Shown here: piece after piece, positions 56,022 to 64,000 of the stretch | Position numbering within the stretch: the stretch's first letter is position 1 | How the letters are laid out: every line of letters starts with the position of its first letter | Program-made: the position numbers and the translations under genes | Notes under the pieces: generated by a model | The model's input: only the letters and a program-made list of their open reading frames with translations | What the model was told of the DNA's origin: nothing | The model's database searches: none | DNA from: Carposina sasakii | Lineage: Eukaryota; Arthropoda; Insecta; Lepidoptera; Carposinidae | Length of the DNA: 64,000 nt | Direction: 5' to 3' | Assembly: GCA_014607495.2 (NCBI GenBank) | Contig: CP053150.1 | Coordinates: forward strand, 10,002,495-10,066,494

Positions 56022-56220
56022 GGTTTATTCCCGGTCGTCCCCACTGGGTTTCGTTCGTCGGTAGTGGTGACGATTACCTCAGTCTTTTACAATTATTTTC
56101 AATCAAAAACATTGTTCAAAATCTCTTATTAAATCAAAAGTTCCAATCGCCATTGCTGGGGACCCGAACGTACGAAACTTTTTCCCACTGGTTCCAAGTG
56201 GGGACGACCGGGAATAAACC
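56022..56220. mobile_element. MITE with GGTTTATTCCCGGTCGTCCC ends
   Basis: GGTTTATTCCCGGTCGTCCC at the left and GGGACGACCGGGAATAAACC at the right are perfectly inverted. They are flanked by AAAATGG and its inverse-like sequence, and enclose about 160 bp of non-coding DNA. It lies 31 bp before the target duplication of P element copy B. Confidence 0.6.
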
Positions 56221-56393
56221 AAAATGGCCTTATTACGGACAAGACGTCTGCGTTACCACCACAGAGATCTATAGAGTGGCCGTGGGGGCGTGGGCGGTGT
56301 AATTGAACTATGAACAAAATAGGCAAACATCGCGAAAACGCAATCAGTCGGGATTTGATTGCCTAACGCGTCACACGGGAGTGTTTTTTTATA

Positions 56394-56464
56394 ATGCCTG
56401 CTTGTTCAGTGGTTGTGTGCAAGAATCGAAGTGACCATAAACTTGAAGGGGTCACTTTTCATAG
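56394..56464 (+). CDS. THAP-domain first exon, copy B
   Basis: Encodes the same 23 residues plus split codon as the exon in copy A (MPACSVVVCKNRSDHKLEG...), ending at an AG|GTAAGT donor. No downstream transposase exon is present. Confidence 0.7.
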
Positions 56465-57060
56465 GTAAGTACAATAACAATTTTGTTTTCTAGCATTTAT
56501 ACCCAAATTTCATTTTATTTCGTTAAAATAATTTTCACTGAGTGACATATGTAACCTAACGATTGAACCTAATACATTGCTCGCTAAGTGTAGCGTGCCT
56601 GGTGTTGAAATCAGTTTGACCGAGTGATGATAATTGCGCATATTGAATCGGCCGCTCCCGCGCACGGCCGCTGCTAAGCGCTTTGACATAGAGTTGTACC
56701 TGTCATTTCTTGTTGTCGATACGTCACGTTGCCGCGAATAGTACCTACGAGTAATAACTAATGTTAAGTAGATAATTTTGAGAGTTTAAAAAATATTATG
56801 TTTATGTAAAACAATGGTGAATTACTTATTATTATTAGTGTAACAAAGTACCTAAATTAATGAAGATGTGTGCAAAGTCAACTTTCTTTATTTTTGTGTT
56901 TCTTATCAAACTGATTTCAACACCAGGCACGCTACACTTAGCGAGCAATGTATTAGGTTCAATCGTTAGGTTACATATGTCACTCAGTGAAAATTATTTT
57001 AACGAAATAAAATGAAATTTGGGTATAAATGCTAGAAAACAAAATTGTTATTGTACTTAC

Positions 57061-57131
57061 CTATGAAAAGTGACCCCTTCAAGTTTATGGTCACTTCGAT
57101 TCTTGCACACAACCACTGAACAAGCAGGCAT
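57061..57131 (-). CDS. THAP-domain first exon, inverted copy
   Basis: Lies within the inverted arm; the ATG is at 57131 and the donor follows 57061 on the minus strand. Because of the inversion the two THAP exons of copy B point towards each other. Confidence 0.65.
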
Positions 57132-57568
57132 TATAAAAAAACACTCCCGTGTGACGCGTTAGGCAATCAAGTCCCGACTGATTGCGTTTTCGCGATGTTT
57201 GCCTATTTTGTTCATAGTTCAATTACACCGCCCACGCCCCCACGGCCACTCTATAGATCTCTGTGTCGATAACAAATTTATCGACAGTCAATCACTAGCG
57301 TACGTGTGAAATTTGTTGAATGTATTTGCTATACTGAGGCGCGTACTTACACAGTAGATAGCAATGTGTGCGCTCCAATGAGAGTACCGCCTTAACCCTA
57401 TACTTGACACTGTGAACTTAAATGCACATTCAATTCAGATTTTTTTTTATGGAAAATATAACATAGAATCATTTTAATAATAGCTCAAAGTAACTTCGTA
57501 AACGTTTCTTTACGTCAGGAAAAGACAACTATATCTTTCTCGCTTACACATTGTCAGTGGTGAACAAA

Positions 57569-60073
57569 ATGGCGAGCAGTCGATTGACGCCCGCGCAACT
57601 CTCTGTAAGTATCCTATTTTAACTCAATTTAATTAACTTATATGGTCGAAATTGCTATATTTTTACTTTCTCAAAGGTTTATGCTATTGTTTGGTGACAT
57701 TATTTTTGTAATATATTATATGAATATATAGTAATTCACTATTTGTTATATGTGTGCATTAAAATACACACTACCTGGTTCAGAGTGCAGGACTCAATAT
57801 TTATTGTGTATATTTAAATGCACACTGCCTGCTTCGCTATGAATAATATCAAATTTGTAATGTGCATATAAATAAACACTGTCAACGTCATAGACTATTA
57901 CTATTTGTGAATGTTGTGTCTATAAATGCACATTGCCTACTGTACTACAACATAATCGAGCCTTTGTTTAGATATAATTTTCTCGTAATACACCCCTACT
58001 AGGTACTACCCCTTACACAAAATTCCTATTCCTCAGCTTGCAATAATTTTCTTTCAGATGACTAGAGGTCGAAAAATTCTAGCTTTAGTTCCTAAATGCG
58101 GAGCCAAGTCTGATGTAGATTCCAGCGAATCCTCCGAAGATGAAATCCAGATGTGTAGACCTCATCAAGTCGTCTCCGAGGACAGTTCTCCTGTTCGATC
58201 AATAGCGTCTTCTGTCGAAAATTTAAATATCTCCGATAGTGATGACTGTGAGTATCGAGAAGTATACGCTGTTGCTTCTGTCCATGGACAGCCGAGATTC
58301 AGATACAACACTATCGATTCTACTCCAAATTCACCTTCTATTCTTCAACATGATCCTGACATTATACTGCCTTCACCATCAGTTTATATTCCACCGTCAC
58401 CATCTATAGACTCAATCTGCAGTCCCGCACAGTCAGCGCCTGCTGCAACTCCAGCATCTGTCGCACCTGCAGCAGCTACTGTGCGTCTTCGGCGTTATAA
58501 GAAAAATCCGATAATTGTAAAGAAAAAAGTATTGAAACCTACCAAAATATTTCCTAAATGGACAGGAATGAAATTTCAAGGAGCAGCACACATAGAAGAA
58601 AATATGATTTTCGAATCTACAGATATTGAGAAATCGCCGCTTGATTACTTTAAGCTATTTTTTACTGACGATATACAAGAACTAATAGTATATCATTCCA
58701 ATTTATATTCTGTACAGAAAAAGGGCACTTCAATAAATATTAATAAAGACGACATTAAAGATTTTATAGCTATAAATATTTTAATGGGTGTTGTTGACAT
58801 GCCGGCATATACCGATTACTGGTCAAATGACTTTAAATACGGCAATATTGCTGAAGTCATGACACTAAAGAAATTTCAGTCTATTCGACGTTACATTCAT
58901 TTTAATGACAATTTAAAAGATGACGGTGACAGGTACTATAAAATAAGGCCGTTAGTAGAAAAAGTTCGATATAACTGCACAACGAATATACCTGAAGGGA
59001 GACATTTCAGCATCGACGAGATGATGGTGCCTTACAAGGGTACTAGAGCCGGCAGTCGAAAACAATATGTGCGGAATAAACCCAAAAAATGGGGATTTAA
59101 GTTTTTTGTTCGTGCTTCACCATCTGGCCTCGTGTATGATTTTGTTATTTATGGAGGAGACGACACTTTCAGACTCCATACATTTACTGAGAGGGAAAAA
59201 GGTATGGGTCTCGGGGCCAAAGTTGTTATAGCTTTGGCCCAATCTATCAAGCAAAAACCATGCTCTGTACTATATTTTGACAACTTTTTTACGTCAATTG
59301 AATTGATGCATCATTTAAGAAATGAGTATGGTATATTCTCCTTAGGTACTGTCAGGGCAAATCGACTTCGAGGGGCAGAGAAAAAATTACCAAGCGACAA
59401 GGAGTTAAAGAAAAAGGGCAGAGGGGCTTTTGCACAGGTCGTGTCTAACGAACACAATATTGCTGTTGTGAAGTGGTTTGACAACAAATTTGTCATGGCT
59501 GCAAGTACTTATGTCGACGCCCATCCTGTTCAGAATATAATGCGGTATAAGAAAGAAGAAAAGAAGAAAGGTCCAGTAACATGCCCAAATTTAATAAAGC
59601 ACTATAACGGAAGTATGGGTGGAGTTGACCTAGCCGATATGTTAGTCGCTTTATACCGTACAGATTTAAAAGGCCATCGTTGGTATTTAGTATTGTTTTC
59701 TCAGATTCTAGACATCTGCGTTAATAATTCCTGGTTACTGTATCGTCACGAGAATAGTGGTAAACATAAACTAATGCCACTCAAGAAGTTTCGATTTAAT
59801 TTATTTAGGCAACTGCGTTTTTTTGAGAGGATTTCTTCTAATCTACAACCTGACGGTCTTTTCAAATCTGTAAGAAAAGTAAAGAAACCAGTTGCGGCGA
59901 GGCCTGATGACGCTACTCGTTTTGACCTGACAGGACATCTTCCTACTTTTACGACAAAAGGCAGGTGTAGAAACTGTACCAAACACCAAACCAAATTTTT
60001 TTGTTCAAAGTGTAACGCACGGCTATGTATAATTGAAGGTCGAAATTGCTATATCGATTTTCACACTAAGTAG
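57569..60073 (+). CDS. piggyBac transposase, intact, probably spliced
   Basis: The large frame (58058-60073) encodes 671 residues. An upstream ATG at 57569 opens 12 codons (MASSRLTPAQLS) ending at a GTAAGT donor at 57605, and the main frame begins right after a CTTTCAG acceptor in the same phase, giving a likely 683-residue protein. The acidic, serine-rich N-terminus (SSESSEDEIQ) and a proline/alanine linker precede the RNase H-fold core. By residue of the 671-frame, the catalytic aspartates fit D320 (FSIDEMMVPYKG), D408 (YFDNFFTS), D524 and possibly D527 (GGVDLADM). The C-terminus has the cysteine-rich finger CRNCTKHQ...FFCSKCNARLC. The enzyme cuts and pastes at TTAA. No stop or frameshift is present, so it may be active. 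Confidence 0.93.
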
Positions 60074-60259
60074 GATTAATTTGTTTTTTTTTTTATATTG
60101 TTAGATATATATTTAAGTAAACTTTGATCTCAGAATATTGCGACTGATTTTTGTGATAATTATTAATAAGGTTATCTCTGTTTTTTTTCTTCAAATTTAG
60201 TGTTTATTGCCTACCATATCATCATGTAATACATAATGTTGGTACATCTATAGGTATAT

Positions 60260-60557
60260 TCTATATACATATAATACAAATATCGCTATCTGTACATGGA
60301 AGATATATGAGAAAAAATACTATAGGAGACCTTTATCAACGCAACAGTACCCAAAATATTGATTTTTGGAATTATTGTCTGTTTGTCTATGCGTTTGTGC
60401 ACGCTAATCTCAGAAACGGCTGAACCGATTTCGATGTACTTTTCAGTAAAATATTGTGATTGGTCCCACTTAACATATAGGCTACTTTTTATCACGGATA
60501 ATTTCGACATTTTGTTTTTCTATAGTCCACGCGGATGGAGTCGCGGGCGTCCACTAG
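60260..60557 (+). mobile_element. Helitron-like element inside the piggyBac
   Basis: Starts TCTATATACATATAATAC, contains CGCTATCTGTACATGGAAG and CGGCTGAACCGATTTCGATG, and ends CGCGGATGGAGTCGCGGGCG then TCCACTAG followed by T. It is downstream of the transposase stop codon and leaves the piggyBac right end intact. Confidence 0.78.
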
Positions 60558-61066
60558 TACCTACTAAATTTATAGACCTAGTTCCTTAAAGATCTCAAAA
60601 CTTGTTGATATGTTATAACTTAGAGACTTTTATCTTAAGTTTTTTCAAGATTTATGTTATTTTTTTAAGTTTTTCCCTTTTTTTAGTTCAGTGATTACAT
60701 GGCAGTGTGCATGTAAAGACACATTCTTATTAGTCATTTTTTTCTTGTGAGCTTGACACTGTGCACTTGAAGACACATTATATATCCTGAAAACTGAAAT
60801 ACAGAGATTTTTTATTTCATTTTTCCTGATATCCTTATAACTAAATTAACGTAGGGAAGGAGCAAAAGTATAATTTTTTAAAAGTAAAATTCTCTGCCAA
60901 GTATAGGGTTAAATGTGTGAGTGTCAGAGATTTATCAATGTTGGGTGTAATTTGTGTTATTATTTAGATGTCAATGTAAGTGTGGCTTATAGCCGCTTAC
61001 ATCAGAACTCAAACTAAGTGCGCTTAGCGGCCCATCTCCTGTGTTTCTGTTATCTATGGTTACCAC

Positions 61067-61803
61067 GGACGATACTCTTCCCACGGTGCGTCGTTGGTGC
61101 GGGCTGGGAGTCCGTCCGATGTGTCTACACCCAACGGGATGGGATCCCCTATCTGGGACACTTATGAGTAATTCAGAGAATTAGTTCTACTGAATGATGC
61201 TGAAACCAGAATTTGTTCCGTAAAAATAACGGAAATATAGACTTTTCTAACCGACCTCCAGCCAGAGGTATTTTCACCAAAGTTACGTCTAATGAACTAT
61301 AAATTGGTATTCACCAATACAAAAACATGCTTCTAACGTCCTTACTTATGTCACAATCAAGCTACGAAGAAACCTCCAGCCAACGGACATGTATAGATTT
61401 TTTTATATACATTTTAATGTCATTATGGTAGAATACCAGTCCCGACGCTAACAAAATCTAACCAGTCTGAATGATTCTAAGGTTCGATGTTGGTATGTAC
61501 CTATGTTTGTTATTATTTCACGCAAATAGATTATACATCAGAATAACACATAAGATTGTACCCGTTCGAGGCTGCGGGCATTGCCTAGTTGACGATAAGA
61601 CCGCAATATTACTAATGGGATCATAATATGTGTCGCCAAACCTATTTTATATTTGATAAATATACTTATAATAGTGGACGCCTGCGACTCCGTTCGCGTG
61701 TACTACAGAAAAATCTTAACTTATCTGGGACATCCGGGAATATAAGTATGGTCAGTTTCATTAAATAAAATATTGTGATCTTTGTACATTTATCTGTAAA
61801 TAA
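61067..61803. other. Non-coding stretch downstream of the GYF gene
   Basis: Contains a minus-strand Helitron 3' end fragment at about 61671-61745 (ATAGTGGACGCCTGCGACTC...). No other feature is supported, and no clear minus-strand poly(A) hexamer was found close to the stop. Confidence 0.45.
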
Positions 61804-62294
61804 TTATATATACAACTCAAAATCAATTCTATTGGAATTATAAAATTGACTGTCTTCTCCGTGTTTTCTGACCCACACACCAGTTTTGAAATGCCCTTCA
61901 GTGGACCACTTATGCATTTGTTCTGTAGAATGTGGGCCTGATATTTCTGCATCATCATCTTGTTTCCATTTCAACTCCCATTTTACAGTTTGGTCTTGAG
62001 CTGTTTCTTCTTCTTTTGTTTCTAGAGCTAGTTGGTTACCAAGACTTAGTTGCTCTTTCTGGTCAAAGTCATCTGCATACATATCTAAATCAGAAGGTTC
62101 ATTTTTAGTTTTGTTTTTGTTAATTATAGACTGAATTTTGTCGTAGGTTTCTTGGTAGACATCCATGTTTCCAGTTTTGGTCAGAATCTGATTTGCCAAC
62201 TCTGTGATTCTGGTAACAATTTTACTACCTTCATCAACAATGCCTGCTCTTTTTTTCTTCCAACGTTCAGCACTGGATATTTTTGAACTAGCAC
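61804..62294 (-). CDS. CD2BP2: CD2BP2-like GYF-domain protein, last exon
   Basis: A CAG acceptor on the minus strand at 62297-62295 opens an exon of about 163 codons, entered in phase 1, ending at a TAA at 61804. The peptide starts GASSKISSAERWKKKRAG, has an acidic middle (PSDLDMYADDFDQKE), and ends in a GYF domain: VKWELKWKQDDDAEISG, PHSTEQMHKWSTEGHFKTG, VWVRKHGEDSQFYNSNR and IDFELYI at the C-terminus. This is the layout of CD2BP2 (U5 snRNP 52K; yeast Lin1), whose GYF domain is C-terminal and binds proline-rich partners in the U5 particle. The GPF motif reads GPH here. N-terminal exons should lie to the right and are not visible before the window ends. Confidence 0.9.
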
Positions 62295-62690
62295 CTGGAA
62301 TGTAAAATGTGGTTACTTTATAGAAATATGAAACAGAAAACAACAACAAACAACAGTGTGTTATCCAAATATGTCCACAAGATGTTACCTACATTATTAT
62401 TATTTAATTGTATCAGGATTCAGGCGTCACTATTATTATTTGTATTTCTTTGGAAATTCAAGGAACTTTCCTTGTCCTTTGAGAGGTGAGCACATGGGCG
62501 TACCCAGGGGGGGGCAGGGGGGAAGCTACCCCCTGGAAATCCCGCAGAACATGTATGAACTCGCCTAGTTACTAATCAAAGTGTAAACAGGGCCCTATGC
62601 TCGTAACTTTTTAATAAACCACACAGTATACACTGGCAAAATGCACGGTGCAATTGCCAAAAAATCGCGCGCGACGATGGCGGACGAAGA
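62295..62690. other. Intron or intergenic stretch with a repeat fragment
   Basis: About 62496-62560 has CATGGGCGTACCCAGG followed by a long G run, a sequence typical of short dispersed elements in moth genomes. No exon for the GYF gene was recognised. Confidence 0.35.
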
Positions 62691-63460
62691 TTACCGCGTT
62701 GGAACGCTCGGCTGTATACGGTAATCTTCGGTAGGGAGTTGCGAGCTGAGAGGTTGCGAGCGACTAGCAGAAGGGGTCGCATCATCTGCCGGGTTCTGTG
62801 CGGTGGGTATCCAACGCCACTCTTGAGGCTTCGTCGTCTCTTCTATCTCTGCCAAGCGATGTGCGACGTAAGGCTTGAATGTCCTGGGGTCCGACTTAAT
62901 CCAGGACAGTACAGTGCTGGAGTCAGTCCAGAACGTCATCCTCTTCATCATCAAGGTTCAACTCCTTCTCGACTGAGTGAGCCAATCTGCTACCCAATAA
63001 CGCCGCCTGCAGCTCCAGTCGAGGAATCGATATCGGCTTCAGCGGCGTCACACTCGCCTTTCCAGCCAGCAGAGACACCAGTGTCTTGCCATCTTCTCTC
63101 TTCGTACGCAGCGGCGTATGCTGTCTCGCTGGCATCTGTGAATACATGCAGCTCCCCCTCAGTGTTGGTCAGAGATATATATGCATGTTGGAATATGCAG
63201 ATCTCGCAGCAGCTGTAGATTCTTCATATACTTCTTCCAGGTTGCACAGGCTTCTTCAGTTATTTCTCCAACCCCGCTTCTCCAGACATCTTGCATCAGT
63301 TTCTTCCCTTGAATCAGGACTGGAGAGACTAATCCCATGGGGTCGAATGTTGACATGTTCGCGCTGGTGATTTCTCTCTTCGTCGGAATTCTGGCCTCGT
63401 TCATTACATCTTCAGGAGTGTTCCGCAAACTCGTTCTAAACCCCAATGCATCTTCATTAA
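62691..63460 (-). pseudogene. BEL/Pao retrotransposon pol fragment
   Basis: Minus-strand pieces in order: 63446-63159 with NMSTFDPMGLVSPVLIQGK and LMQDVWRSGVGEITEEACATW; 63147-62923 with [19 protein letters not shown] and [12 protein letters not shown]; 62954-62691 with [25 protein letters not shown] and EWRWIPTAQNPADDAT. These are the region after the RT core and the RNase H-like part of Pao pol. The pieces are in different frames and the fragment stops at NPADDAT, so integrase, RT core, gag and LTRs are missing here. A short GAAGATTACCG/CGGTAATCTTC hairpin lies at its left edge (62685-62732). Confidence 0.85.
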
Positions 63461-63463
63461 TGA

Positions 63464-63835
63464 ACCAATTATGAATTAGAAGGGATCACATCTGAAGCTG
63501 AACTATGGCGCACTTTTTCGGTTAACAAGCAGGAGGACTTCGAAGATTTTGAGATAACAGAATTAATCCAACAAGCAGAATGTTTTTATCCGAAAGTGAA
63601 AACAGCCCTAGAAATTTTACTGGCAATGCCTTATTCCACGGCTACAATTGAAAGATTATTCAGTACACTCAGACGCGTGAAAACGTGGCCGAGATCAACA
63701 ATGATTGAAGACAGGTTAAATGGACTTTGTTTGCTCAGTGTACATAAAAAACTTGTAAATAGTATAGGCGATTCTTTCACGGAAGATGTTATAAACAGTT
63801 TTGCAGAAGATCCTCGAAAATTACTTTTAAAGTAG
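63464..63835 (+). pseudogene. hAT transposase C-terminal (dimerisation) fragment
   Basis: Open from 63464 to a stop at 63833-63835. The peptide contains GITSEAELWRTFSVNKQED, YPKVKTALEILLAMPYST, ATIERLFSTLRRVKTWPRS and MIEDRLNGLCLLSVHKKL. The LxxMPxSTATxERxFSTLRRxKTxxRS...RLxGLxLLxxH pattern is the hAT C-terminal dimerisation domain. The catalytic N-terminal two thirds are absent, and a BEL/Pao fragment abuts upstream. It may be a deleted transposon or the last exon of a domesticated gene; the first is more likely given the setting. Confidence 0.8.
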
Positions 63836-64000
63836 AAGCGATTTCAATAACATAAAAATACATGCTTAGTCAAATTTACTTTTATTTATTTAACTACCTA
63901 TAAAGCTGTTGTGTATTGCTATTTATATATTGTGCGGGTACTTGATAATCTTTTATTTGTAAAAGATGAACGTTAAGTATGGGGTAGTTTAATAACTATG
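63836..64000. other. AT-rich end of window
   Basis: No feature is recognised after the hAT stop codon, and no terminal inverted repeat was seen. Confidence 0.4.

Larger units (their letters stand above)
56260..57265. repeat. 360-bp arms of an inverted duplication inside P copy B
   Basis: 56260-56619 and 56906-57265 are reverse complements, each 360 bp, with 286 bp between. The inner arm stops exactly at the element's terminal nucleotide (…CTCTGTG) and is then joined to sequence equal to copy A from about 16623. The inner arm keeps the ACTTGATT variant found in copy A, while the outer arm has ATTTGATT, so the two arms are not simply identical. Confidence 0.8.
57392..60912 (+). mobile_element. 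Apparently intact piggyBac element
   Basis: TTAA lies at 57392-57395 and 60909-60912. The element (57396-60908, 3513 bp) has inverted ends CCCTATACTTGACA and CCCTATACTTGGCA. Sub-terminal repeats of the form ACACTGTGxACTTxAA...ACATT occur near 57404-57430 on the left and near 60700-60730 and 60755-60780 on the right. It encodes an uninterrupted transposase. Joining the flanks at TTAA restores the sequence of P copy A exactly (CCGCCTTAAATGTGTG). A Helitron sits between the ORF and the right end. Confidence 0.92.
56252..61066 (+). mobile_element. P-superfamily element copy B, containing a piggyBac
   Basis: GTTACCAC lies at 56252-56259 and 61059-61066, an 8-bp duplication different from that of copy A, so this is an independent insertion. 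The element (56260-61058) starts CACAGAGATC and ends TATCTATG like copy A. Relative to copy A it has lost a central ~460 bp, gained a 360-bp inverted copy of its left end (56906-57265), and received a 3.5 kb piggyBac at a TTAA that is intact in copy A (16752-16755). Confidence 0.88.

Noticed and set aside
62739..63370. Plus-strand frames of 94-159 codons
   Set aside because: Antisense to BEL/Pao pol motifs that are clear on the minus strand.
1..64000. CRISPR arrays, bacterial operons, tRNA or rRNA genes
   Set aside because: No regularly spaced direct repeats, no bacterial-type gene clustering, and no cloverleaf with box A and box B that I could support; the window is a eukaryotic, intron-rich sequence.

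Overview
The window is eukaryotic, AT-rich and intron-containing. Its repeat families point to a moth or butterfly genome (Lepidoptera): short Helitrons ending in CTAG, a (CATA)n-tailed SINE-like repeat, many MITEs, and Jockey, CR1-like, DIRS, BEL/Pao, P, piggyBac and hAT elements. No species is claimed. I saw no CRISPR array, rRNA gene or convincing tRNA gene.

Three host genes are recognisable. (1) An IQGAP-type scaffold gene on the minus strand (45011 down to 36039): I can place 13 exons with consistent splice phases, and the C-terminal end is lost in a 500-base run of N. (2) PIGN, the GPI ethanolamine phosphate transferase 1 gene, on the plus strand (46373-55170): 12 exons, complete, 927 codons. 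(3) The 3'-terminal exon of a GYF-domain CD2BP2-like splicing-factor gene on the minus strand (61804-62294). IQGAP and PIGN are divergent, and a ~1 kb foldback element fills most of the 1.36 kb between their start codons. Weaker gene candidates are a small single-span membrane protein ORF (13511-13738), a two-exon ORF cut off by a MITE (14112-14647), and orphan exons at 26049-26389 and 28262-28483.

The left third (1-30.7 kb) is mostly non-coding and holds mobile-element pieces. These include a 5'-truncated Jockey-type retroposon with a 12-bp target duplication and an open RT reading frame (9961-12163), nested MITEs (14627-15085), a 1.37 kb P-superfamily element that keeps only a THAP-domain first exon (15530-16896), a CR1-like element (20788-23060) and several LINE or SINE ends. 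A decayed DIRS tyrosine-recombinase retrotransposon (30.7-35.5 kb, minus) abuts the N gap and the broken end of IQGAP.

The right third holds the most striking structure: a second P-type element (56260-61058) with its own 8-bp duplication. It contains a 360-bp inverted duplication of its left end and an intact 3.5 kb piggyBac inserted at TTAA, which in turn contains a Helitron. The piggyBac transposase is uninterrupted and appears to have a spliced 12-codon first exon. The window ends in a CD2BP2-like exon, a BEL/Pao pol remnant and a hAT transposase C-terminus.

Several single-base frame breaks lie in homopolymers, and one is in an otherwise well-conserved IQGAP exon next to the N gap. Some apparent decay may therefore be assembly error.
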